From: Seminavis robusta
Lineage: Eukaryota; Bacillariophyta; Bacillariophyceae; Naviculales; Naviculaceae
DNA: 64,000 nucleotides
Assembly (NCBI GenBank): GCA_903772945.1
Contig: CAICTM010000151.1
Span: forward strand, 1-64,000
Reading direction: 5' to 3'
Part shown: piece after piece, positions 45,201-55,625 of the stretch
Layout: each line of letters starts with the position of its first letter
Numbering within the stretch: position 1 is the first letter of the stretch
Made by a program: the position numbers and the translations under genes
The notes under the pieces: generated by a model
The model's database searches: none
What the model was told of the DNA's origin: nothing
Seen by the model: the letters and a program-made list of their open reading frames with translations, nothing else

Positions 45201-47397
45201 TACTACCGGAACTGACAGAGCCATCGTCATCAGAACCTGATTCCGAATCTGAATCATCCTCTGCTTGATCATCTCCATCTTCTTCCATTCTGGTGGCTGG
45301 GCGTTTCTTCTTCTCTCTGACATGTTGTTGTTTTCATCTATTCTGTTGTTGGGGTGGCAGCAGCAGCAGCTTTAGATTGAGCAGCAAGCTTGGCCGCATA
45401 GGCAGCGGCGCCTCTGAGCTGGCCAGGTGGAGGTGTTGACGCATCAGCTACAGCCTGTATATTGTGGCGTATCCCTGTCCCAGGAGGCGGTAAGGGTAGC
45501 CCCGCTGCAGCTCCTCTGGGTTTCCCTGTTGAGGGCGTCGATACATCTGATGCTGCTTGCACATTGTGTCGAATTCCAGTCCCAGGAGGCGGAAGTGGTA
45601 GCATAATTCGGCTGCGGTTGCTGGGCTTAGCTCCATTATTACCAGTGTTGGCAGATGCAGCATTCACAGCCTTGGCATTCACTCCATTGATAGGGGCTGC
45701 TGGCGGTGGAGCTGCCGCGTGTGCTGCTGTGTTAGCAGATGGGGTAGCATTGGCGGATTGTCCGCTGCTAGCAGCGTGTGTGGGAGGTGGTGTCGCCTCT
45801 GGACTGGCCTTGCTTGTCACGAGTCTGTTGCGCTGTTGTTGCATATCATTTAAAGCCGCATGCATGCTGATGACGCAGCTCTTGCCACTCATATGGGACA
45901 GCCACTTCTCAGGCGCTGATCGAGTAGGAAATAGCCAAAGCTATCCTATGAGTGGTACAACTAGTCCCTGCCTTCGCTTCGGGAGGAGTGATGCGTAGGT
46001 TGTCGCGTCTTCAGACTACCCAACCCTTTCGTTTCCCTCAATCAAAGCTTGCCCGAGCCAATCAAGAGAGTGGCATCAAGCAAGACGAGAGATAATATAG
46101 CTACTGATAACACTCTAGAAGGGAACACAGTCGGTGATACCAGCGCCACGACTTTGTCCATCCAAGTTCGTTTGGTATGATAATTTCTTCTGAGCGACAG
46201 CACGGAGCCTGTTTGGTGTGTGTGTGTGTGTGTTGGGGTGAGCAATAGGGTTACCGATAGCGACCGTAGTGATGCGTGATGCGTGTTTTGGCCTGGCGGG
46301 AAGCAGCCAATAGAAACAATCGCCTAATATCACTGTCAAAACACTGTTCATAGATTTAAGAACCAGATTGAGCTCAATAATGAAATGTTTGTAAACTACA
46401 AGTAGCTTTAGCCTCACAGCCCCACAACCCACAGCCCCACACAACCAAGAACCAGAGCTCTGGAATTGCTTCAATAATGATGTGTGTAGGGGAGGGATGA
46501 TGCTGATCATCCAGCAAGCTGCTCCTCGAATGACTAAATGTGGTAGGGTTAGATGCAATTCTTGAAGGATATATATCATCCCTGGCCCAGCCCTATCTGG
46601 CAACAATCTAGAGCAACAAACGGCACTAAATTATTTCAAGTCAGTTGAGTGCTGGCTTCGCCTACAACCTTTAGAAAAACTAAACCTGAGGACCCACCAG
46701 CCCGACAGGCTTGGCATCAAGAAAGGCGAGTTTTGCAGCTAGCCTTACAGTCGATTGCAATGTACGCTGCGTTGCAAAGCAACTAACGCCTGCGACTATT
46801 TGAAAGACTCATCCTGGCCAGCAAGTCGGTACTAATAGTACTCTAGAGTACCACCTGTTGATGGCACCAGGCTACGAATTCTAAAAAAGAGTTTCAGGTA
46901 CATGTAGTCTATTGGAGTGTTGTCCATAGAGTTGGAGCTTCGTGTTTTGCTCTCCTCTCCATAAATCAAACCATCCTCTATCTCCCAAAGCCAGCTGATG
47001 GCCCTTTAAAACCTTGCATAGTTGAGGCAGGGTCATAGTAAATGGAACAAAAGCTACTGACGTACGAGCCATACGTCATTGTGAGTGAACATACTACAAT
47101 GATAGCCGCGTGTAAAAGCATATTACGGGATTGCGCTTTCTGACCATCTATTCCGACAGCACATTGAAATTATTGCCGACCACGGAACGGCAGTGCCGGA
47201 GCAGTACATGTAAAAGTTCCCAGTCTGTCGTGTCGTGTGTGGTCTGATGACTTGACCCGACTCGACTCTCACTCTGACCGGACATGAGCTACCAGGAGTC
47301 GAGTCAGAGTCGAGTGAGATCCTCAACCGAGCTATCACAGCATTCAGGGCCCCCTGCTAGCCTGCACCCCCTTTGAAAGGACCAGTGCCCATACCGG
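42264..47397. repeat. tandem duplication A', second unit
   Basis: 5134-bp copy of 36984-42137. The offset falls stepwise from 5280 to 5270 because of small deletions in exons and an intron of the gene, then returns to 5260 by the end, where the inverted repeat is shorter. Confidence 0.95.
42488..45892 (-). pseudogene. LRR protein copy A', frameshifted
   Basis: Counterpart of 37208-40622. Exons map to 45892-45080, 44975-43780, 43709-42744 and 42669-42488. Two single-base deletions near 45335 and 45350 shift exon 1 and bring an early stop after ATPTTE at 45338. Two more near 42795 shift exon 3, and one near 42609 shifts exon 4. The LRR exon itself is open. This may be a decaying duplicate or an under-polished haplotype copy; single-base losses in short runs are typical of either long-read error or relaxed constraint. 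Confidence 0.7.
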
Positions 47398-47443
47398 TAC
47401 CGTTCGGGTGATGCGGCACATGTACGTACCCAGCTAGCTAGAG
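45893..47443. other. upstream region of copy A'
   Basis: Near copy of 40623-42137. The GT microsatellite at about 46216-46231 is longer than in unit A, and the CGAGTC inverted repeat (47250-47321) is shorter. After 47397 the sequence is unique and contains GGTACC, GTACGTAC and CTAGCTAG. No gene. Confidence 0.5.
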
Positions 47444-47445
47444 NN
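47444..47445. other. assembly ambiguity NN
   Basis: Two N bases lie exactly where duplication B begins, so the A'/B junction was not resolved by reads. Confidence 0.95.
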
Positions 47446-50400
47446 TACATGACAAAACATATGAATACAATAAAATGGAGAATGCTACCCAACTGACGGC
47501 AAATTGGAAAATCGGTGATTCCCCAACAGCGCAAGCTAGCGGGCTAGTAGCAGTAGACGTTTGCTTCGTTGCCCTCAGGGAGGGGCAGCCGGCAGCAAGC
47601 AAATGCCCCGCCCCCTTTTTTGCCTCTATCTTCCCTCCAGCTTGCTCAGGGTTTTTGGCAGCCTTTGTGAGATTCGGCACCAACTCTTGGCCGAATACAC
47701 CATGCTTTCGCTATCTAGATGGCCCGGGGCAAAGCTTTGCTCACATACGATCCAGAGTGCAGAACCATCATCTATAAAGCAACCCTGCCACGCATCAAAC
47801 ATTGAGGCACCCATTGGCTAGTTCAGCAACCGCACTCCCTGATATGCCGTACTCAAGGTCGTTTGGCTCAGTGTCATCCGTGGCTTCAATCTCGTTGGAG
47901 CACAGCACGCACTCTCTGCGGGCAGCGTTGCAAAACAAACTGTAGCAATCGGAGGGCTCGTCACACGATTCCTCCAGGCCAACGGGTTCGGCACAGATTT
48001 GGTTCTCACATCGCAAAGAGAGACAATCACTATTGTCCACACACTCGTCACCATTCTCCTTGCGGGCCACACATTGATTTATACCTCTATCTTTCTTGCA
48101 GCGCCCATCAAAGCAATCCGCATCTTTCCCACATAGGGCGCCTTCCTGGATTGTAAAAGTGCAACGCCTTGGATTCAAAGTGCAACGCCCAGAACGACAC
48201 TCGGCATCCTCGTCGCATGATTCTTCTTTACCTCGTAAGGGCAAACAGGAACTGGCTTCACTGCAGTAGCCTTCGTCGCAGTCCTCGTGTACGAGGCAAG
48301 CGCTGCCGGGCGGTTCTTGGACAATACACACATCACTGCTGCATCGTCCAGACGCACAAGCCTGGTGACTGTCACAAGGTGAACCTGTCTGCTTTTGAGG
48401 CTCACATATGCGGTTCACGCTACAATAGCCAGAAGAACACTGGAAATTGGCTCGGCAGGGGGATTCGTCCGGTCGAGGAACTGGTTTTGGGAGTTCTGAA
48501 AGGGATGGTGGAATCGTCGGGGGGAGAGTTGGAACGGGAGTAGGTGGGGACGCTGGACAGCTCAGATTCGGTGGCGGACTTGGTGGTGGCTGCGGCGTCA
48601 ACGAGATCGTCGCGGACTCAGCCGCCAGGCATTGGGTCGAATCTGCAAAGCCCTCCACACAGGATCCTTCGCAAGAGCCGGTCCCTGTTTGTGAAAAGCA
48701 AGTGGAATCCAAAGAAGTCTCACTGAAGACAGCCGTTTCAACGTTCCCACACCGGTCTGCCAAAACGATTTTCGTGGCTTTGGCGACTGAATCCTCACTA
48801 GCAATGTAGTTGCCTTCTCCGCTAAAGGTTGAGTCGGCCGAGACGAATGCCGGTGTCGCAACTCTCCCTCCATGGATACAAGACTGGACAACTTGGATGT
48901 GACTGCCACAGATCGCGAAGTAAACAGCCTGTTTTGATGGATGCATTGAAAGGAAGCATTTGTTGCTCATCCGTTAGATCCGATTCGATTCAGGTACAGC
49001 CAGCGTGGGTACCGGTACAGTACAGTACAGTACGCATTCACTTACACTAAAGGAGGTGATGTCAGAGACTTGCAATCTCATGACGTTCATGGATCCTCCA
49101 TCTTCTGCCATTGCAATGTTGCTCAACAGGTCAGGTGGCTGTTACGAACAATACCAAAATTTGAGTGTCAGGTGTGAATTTATGCAGTCTCTGTTGCGCG
49201 ATGCAGATCGTTGTCTGTCCTGCTTACGCTTGTTCCAACAACATCAGAGACGACAGCGTCGATCACACCGACGTCAGCACCTCTACTGGCACTGAACACT
49301 CGCTGGGGGGGATAGTGTACCGGTATGAGGGAAGGGCGGAACAAAATCAGTGCGTGTTGTCCACAGTCCAAGGAGAATGATGAATCACTGCTCCTGCAAT
49401 GCACTTTTCTTGCAAACTTACATCCATGCCATCATTTTGAGATACGAGGACATTGGTCAGCGTGGCTGTGCTTTCCTCCGTTGCTATGAGAACATTGAAA
49501 TTGCGAGACGTTTGGGTTTGCATAAAGGCATCAGCAAGTCTATTGTTGACCACTTGGACATCCCTGGCCGCCAGACCACTTCCTGTTCCCTCGACGAAGA
49601 AGACACTTCCGAGAGAATTCATCTCAGATACCACGATTTGGCTAGCAGTCAGATACGAGCCAATTTCGGTGGTCTCTGTCACGCGCTTTTAAGAGAGAAA
49701 TTGGAACCATAGTCAATAATACTTTCTGCCGTACTTCAAGATTCTGCAACCACAAGGGACTTACCACAAGATCAGCCATGGTGACATTCATGTTGGTCAA
49801 CGTACTCTCCCCACCATCTGCCACGGAGATGCAGGAAAAGGCCATGTATGAGTGACATGCTGCCATCATGTGGGCGAGACACGCCATTTCCTGGACTTAC
49901 CTGTGGTATGAACTACCGAGGGTGCCCGAACGCCCTCGCCAATGACAAGCCCATCCACCGCGAGAGTACCTCCGGCGTTGTAAAATATGGGATTGGCAAA
50001 TTGCCCTTCCCGAACAGTACCACTATTGATTACGACGTTGGTTCCAGTGCCAACTCGAACGGCCCAGCTTGCAGAGTCTGCAGTCGTCCACCAGCGGGCG
50101 TCGTTGAAAGTGATTGTGGAAGGTCCGAGAACCTGGATGGTCTCATTGTTGAATTCCGCAAAGGTGAGGCCCTGAAATGTGACCTTCATGTCAGCAGTGG
50201 TAGTACTTTCATAAACCATGACTTGAACATCACCACCTTCCAAAACACAGAGCTCTTGGTTGGAACCATTATAACCGCATACAAACGTAGCTTCCGGCAA
50301 CACCACTTCCAACATTTCTTGCTCTATCAAGTACTTGAATGAGTTGCAGAGAGGGAACACATAGGGCGTCCGAGGGGCTTCTCCGCTGTCGATACGCTCA

Positions 50401-50614
50401 AGTTCCGAACGCTGATCGATGTTGACATCAATAATGTGCCTGTAGCCGATCTGGAGGGGATCATCTGGGCAAGGTCCGGCACGTTCGTTGACTTGATTGG
50501 CAAAGTAGAGCTGTCCTTGTGCACGAACTGTGGACAATAGCAATGGCAACAGCAAGATTAGCAGCAGCTCTTCATTCTTCCAACCTCGTTTCTGGTACTT
50601 CATGATGGTGTCCT
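47446..50614. repeat. tandem duplication B, first unit
   Basis: 3169 bp repeated at 50943-54111 with a constant offset of 3497, so no net indel. It spans the gene 47795-50603, 349 bp of 3' flank, and only 11 bp upstream of the start codon. Confidence 0.95.
47795..50603 (-). CDS. secreted protein with dickkopf-like Cys repeats (copy B)
   Basis: Six exons, 50603-49901, 49817-49765, 49685-49422, 49302-49228, 49138-49046 and 48928-47795, with introns of 79-119 bp give 773 residues. A signal peptide (about 1-29, LLLILLLPLLLSTVRAQG) leads to some 430 residues of short beta-rich strands with Asn/Thr/Val turns (ITFNDARWWTTADSASWAVR, VVNNRLADAFMQ), suggestive of a parallel beta-helix. A Pro-rich linker (TPQPPPSPPPN) is followed by seven Cys repeats of the form C-x5-C-x3-C...C (CRANFQCSSGYC, CDSHQACASGRC, CLVHEDCDEGYC and so on), like dickkopf N-terminal domains. 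The protein should be extracellular or cell-wall bound. Binding partners are unknown. Confidence 0.82.
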
Positions 50615-50942
50615 CCGGGTTTTAAAATTTCAATTCAAACACGACTGAATGCCAAAAACGGTGAAACTGCCATTGGCGAAAGCCAAAAGGGTGAAACTAA
50701 CCCAAAAACGGTGAAACTAACAACCTTAGTTTCCCGTTCACAAAAGCGTGAAACTACACCAAAAGCGTGAAACTAAAAAAAAGCGGAAACTAAACAAAAA
50801 GCGTGAAACTAACCCAAAAGCGTGAAACTAAGAAGGTGAAACTAACCGAAAGCGTGAAACTAACCGAAAGCGTGAAACTAAAGCGTGAAACTATGGAAAG
50901 CGTGAAACTAAGGAAAAGCGTGAAACTCCCACTTACCAACAC
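50615..50942. repeat. GTGAAACT minisatellite between B and B'
   Basis: Between 50661 and 50927 the octamer GTGAAACT occurs about 13 times exactly, usually as AAAGCGTGAAACTAA with spacing of 13-35 bp, plus one GGAAACT and one inverted copy near 50730. Units shorten toward the right. It sits directly upstream of copy B (minus-strand gene start 50603) and downstream of B'. Confidence 0.9.
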
Positions 50943-53900
50943 TACATGACAAAACATATGAATACAATAAAATGGAGAATGCTACCCAACTGACGGCAAA
51001 TTGGAAAATCGGTGATTCCCCAACAGCGCAAGCTAGCGGGCTAGTAGCAGTAGACGTTTGCTTCGTTGCCCTCAGGGAGGGGCAGCCGGCAGCAAGCAAA
51101 TGCCCCGCCCCCTTTTTTGCCTCTATCTTCCCTCCAGCTTGCTCAGGGTTTTTGGCAGCCTTTGTGAGATTCGGCACCAACTCTTGGCCGAATACACCAT
51201 GCTTTCGCTATCTAGATGGCCCGGGGCAAAGCTTTGCTCACATACGATCCAGAGTGCAGAACCATCATCTATAAAGCAACCCTGCCACGCATCAAACATT
51301 GAGGCACCCATTGGCTAGTTCAGCAACCGCACTCCCTGATATGCCGTACTCAAGGTCGTTTGGCTCAGTGTCATCCGTGGCTTCAATCTCGTTGGAGCAC
51401 AGCACGCACTCTCTGCGGGCAGCGTTGCAAAACAAACTGTAGCAATCGGAGGGCTCGTCACACGATTCCTCCAGGCCAACGGGTTCGGCACAGATTTGGT
51501 TCTCACATCGCAAAGAGAGACAATCACTATTGTCCACACACTCGTCACCATTCTCCTTGCGGGCCACACATTGATTTATACCTCTATCTTTCTTGCAGCG
51601 CCCATCAAAGCAATCCGCATCTTTCCCACATAGGGCGCCTTCCTGGATTGTAAAAGTGCAACGCCTTGGATTCAAAGTGCAACGCCCAGAACGACACTCG
51701 GCATCCTCGTCGCATGATTCTTCTTTACCTCGTAAGGGCAAACAGGAACTGGCTTCACTGCAGTAGCCTTCGTCGCAGTCCTCGTGTACGAGGCAAGCGC
51801 TGCCGGGCGGTTCTTGGACAATACACACATCACTGCTGCATCGTCCAGACGCACAAGCCTGGTGACTGTCACAAGGTGAACCTGTCTGCTTTTGAGGCTC
51901 ACATATGCGGTTCACGCTACAATAGCCAGAAGAACACTGGAAATTGGCTCGGCAGGGGGATTCGTCCGGTCGAGGAACTGGTTTTGGGAGTTCTGAAAGG
52001 GATGGTGGAATCGTCGGGGGGAGAGTTGGAACGGGAGTAGGTGGGGACGCTGGACAGCTCAGATTCGGTGTCGGACTTGGTGGTGGCTGCGGCGTCAACG
52101 AGATCGTCGCGGACTCAGCCGCCAGGCATTGGGTCGAATCTGCAAAGCCCTCCACACAGGATCCTTCGCAAGAGCCGGTCCCTGTTTGTGAAAAGCAAGT
52201 GGAATCCAAAGAAGTCTCACTGAAGACAGCCGTTTCAACGTTCCCACACCGGTCTGCCAAAACGATTTTCGTGGCTTTGGCGACTGAATCCTCACTAGCA
52301 ATGTAGTTGCCTTCTCCGCTAAAGGTTGAGTCGGCCGAGACGAATGCCGGTGTCGCAACTCTCCCTCCATGGATACAAGACTGGACAACTTGGATGTGAC
52401 TGCCACAGATCGCGAAGTAAACAGCCTGTTTTGATGGATGCATTGAAAGGAAGCATTTGTTGCTCATCCGTTAGATCCGATTCGATTCAGGTACAGCCAG
52501 CGTGGGTACCGGTACAGTACAGTACAGTACGCATTCACTTACACTAAAGGAGGTGATGTCAGAGACTTGCAATCTCATGACGTTCATGGATCCTCCATCT
52601 TCTGCCATTGCAATGTTGCTCAACAGGTCAGGTGGCTGTTACGAACAATACCAAAATTTGAGTGTCAGGTGTGAATTTATGCAGTCTCTGTTGCGCGATG
52701 CAGATCGTTGTCTGTCCTGCTTACGCTTGTTCCAACAACATCAGAGACGACAGCGTCGATCACACCGACGTCAGCACCTCTACTGGCACTGAACACTCGC
52801 TGGGGGGGATAGTGTACCGGTATGAGGGAAGGGCGGAACAAAATCAGTGCGTGTTGTCCACAGTCCAAGGAGAATGATGAATCACTGCTCCTGCAATGCA
52901 CTTTTCTTGCAAACTTACATCCATGCCATCATTTTGAGATACGAGGACATTGGTCAGCGTGGCTGTGCTTTCCTCCGTTGCTATGAGAACATTGAAATTG
53001 CGAGACGTTTGGGTTTGCATAAAGGCATCAGCAAGTCTATTGTTGACCACTTGGACATCCCTGGCCGCCAGACCACTTCCTGTTCCCTCGACGAAGAAGA
53101 CACTTCCGAGAGAATTCATCTCAGATACCACGATTTGGCTAGCAGTCAGATACGAGCCAATTTCGGTGGTCTCTGTCACGCGCTTTTAAGAGAGAAATTG
53201 GAACCATAGTCAATAATACTTTCTGCCGTACTTCAAGATTCTGCAACCACAAGGGACTTACCACAAGATCAGCCATGGTGACATTCATGTTGGTCAACGT
53301 ACTCTCCCCACCATCTGCCACGGAGATGCAGGAAAAGGCCATGTATGAGTGACATGCTGCCATCATGTGGGCGAGACACGCCATTTCCTGGACTTACCTG
53401 TGGTATGAACTACCGAGGGTGCCCGAACGCCCTCGCCAATGACAAGCCCATCCACCGCGAGAGTACCTCCGGCGTTGTAAAATATGGGATTGGCAAATTG
53501 CCCTTCCCGAACAGTACCACTATTGATTACGACGTTGGTTCCAGTGCCAACTCGAACGGCCCAGCTTGCAGAGTCTGCAGTCGTCCACCAGCGGGCGTCG
53601 TTGAAAGTGATTGTGGAAGGTCCGAGAACCTGGATGGTCTCATTGTTGAATTCCGCAAAGGTGAGGCCCTGAAATGTGACCTTCATGTCAGCAGTGGTAG
53701 TACTTTCATAAACCATGACTTGAACATCACCACCTTCCAAAACACAGAGCTCTTGGTTGGAACCATTATAACCGCATACAAACGTAGCTTCCGGCAACAC
53801 CACTTCCAACATTTCTTGCTCTATCAAGTACTTGAATGAGTTGCAGAGAGGGAACACATAGGGCGTCCGAGGGGCTTCTCCGCTGTCGATACGCTCAAGT

Positions 53901-54111
53901 TCCGAACGCTGATCGATGTTGACATCAATAATGTGCCTGTAGCCGATCTGGAGGGGATCATCTGGGCAAGGTCCGGCACGTTCGTTGACTTGATTGGCAA
54001 AGTAGAGCTGTCCTTGTGCACGAACTGTGGACAATAGCAATGGCAACAGCAAGATTAGCAGCAGCTCTTCATTCTTCCAACCTCGTTTCTGGTACTTCAT
54101 GATGGTGTCCT
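50943..54111. repeat. tandem duplication B', second unit
   Basis: Copy of 47446-50614. The only difference I noticed is G/T at 48570 versus 52067. Confidence 0.95.
51292..54100 (-). CDS. secreted protein with dickkopf-like Cys repeats (copy B')
   Basis: Exons 54100-53398, 53314-53262, 53182-52919, 52799-52725, 52635-52543 and 52425-51292, the same model as copy B shifted by 3497. One substitution changes the Pro linker (SPPPN to SPTPN). The reading frame is intact throughout, giving 773 residues with the same signal peptide, beta-rich region and seven Cys repeats. Unlike copy B, its upstream region is unique sequence (54112 onward), not the minisatellite, so it may be the original copy with the native promoter. 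Confidence 0.82.
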
Positions 54112-55625
54112 GAGTGAAAGTAACAACAGTCGTCTTCTATTCCCTGTTAGAACACACTTGGAATGGGCTTCATTCGAGAGCCATCACGGAAGCATCCTGC
54201 GAAAGATCCGGGCGAAAGGACGAAAGGGCCCGAAATGGCGATTTACACCAAATTATACTTGTGTTTCGATTTTATATTTAGGTTTCAGTTTTATATTTTG
54301 GTTTCGATCTTATATTTTGGTTTCGGCTTGATTTTACTAGTTAATTACCATAGTAATTTGGTTTCGAATTTATATTTAGGTTTCGATTTTATATTTAGGT
54401 TTCGGTTTTATATTTAGGTTTCGAATTGATCAATTTGGTTGGATTCATAAAATCGTGATTTCCGGCCCTTTCGACGGAAAAGTGTGGTGTTTTAAAAATT
54501 CAGTGGTGTTTGCCCAAATGTTTCATCAAAAATACAGTTTTTCGGCGAAAAACCCTGTTGGCTTTCATCTGTGCTGGTCTGTAGGCTGAACTGGCAACAG
54601 CTCTGGTCAACAGCTAGTCTAGCTACCGGTAGCCAGAGCAATGGGATTTTAGAACCCTCCAAAGCACAGCTCGGTTGTGGTGTGGTGATCCAGCATCTTT
54701 GGCGCTGCCTTGTGCCATACTAGTACGGTGTACGGTACCGTAAATACCCGCCCCCCCAAACAAACAACAGTTTCCACAGAACATCGGATCAATACTACAT
54801 CGAAGAGCAACCTGCCTACCGGTTGTGCTAGTACCAGTACCTGGTAACATGTTTTGACGGGATTAGTCACCACTATACAGCGGCCTGTCTCCTCCGTCAA
54901 GTAGCTATATCTCTGTTCTGGCGGCTTTTGTTCTGAGGTGCTGCCTAGCTACGGTAGGAGATTAGGCGCCAGATTTCGATTTCGGCAATGGTACTATTGT
55001 GCAGGAACGTTGTACATGTCGGTACCGGTACCGGTACGTCTAGCTAGTACGCCAACACTGTTTCCAGACAGTGGCTCTGGATTGCCAGGCATGGTTGTTC
55101 TGGTCGTCTTCCTCGATTCCCAGAAGCGAAGGATCTGTCTTCAGGCTCCTTTCCTTCTTGCTGGCTGTCAGCCGATATGATGGAAAAAGGAACCGACTAT
55201 TGTACAGGTCTATCGACGTCTGCTGGCATTGGAATCTTGACGAGCAGCTGATGATGATGAAATCGCATGATTGATGGCAACCAGAACAGAACAAAAAGGA
55301 ACGAAACGTCGTTTCCTCGCTCCGCGCCATCCAAACTAAACCCTTAACTCTTTAAGGGGAGGTGCGCGTCCACCACTTCCTCTTCACAACAGCAACAGCA
55401 ACCATCGACAACAGCTGCAATAATAACAAAACAAAGCAAACCTGTGTCGGGGGAGAAAGCCCGATCGAGTCGAGGCAACAACATCTACAAGAAGAAGAGC
55501 CCTTTGACGCTTACCATACGGTAGTCCAGGCAGCTAGTAGTAGGAGAGCACCACAGCCACTAAAGAGGAATCAAAGTTTTCTTTGAGAGCGATACAACAA
55601 GGAATCCAGTAGCAATCGAATCAAG
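54112..55625. other. intergenic with AT-rich minisatellite and palindromes
   Basis: No gene recognised. It holds the 54262-54430 repeat, GCTACCGGTAGC (about 54622-54633), GGTACCGGTACCGGTAC with TAGCTAG (55021-55048), and a CA/CAG-rich leader (about 55380-55560) that is probably the 5' UTR or promoter of the DUF6824 gene. Confidence 0.5.
54262..54430. repeat. AT-rich minisatellite, 19-bp unit
   Basis: About eight imperfect copies of GGTTTCGATTTTATATTTA, interrupted by a 30-bp spacer at about 54335-54357. Confidence 0.85.

Noticed and set aside
50661-50927. CRISPR-like array of short repeats
   Set aside because: Repeat core is only 8-15 bp, spacers are variable and mostly repeat-derived, and the genome is eukaryotic; it is a minisatellite.
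54163-54417. 84-codon plus ORF rich in Phe, Tyr and Leu
   Set aside because: Produced by translation of the AT-rich minisatellite.
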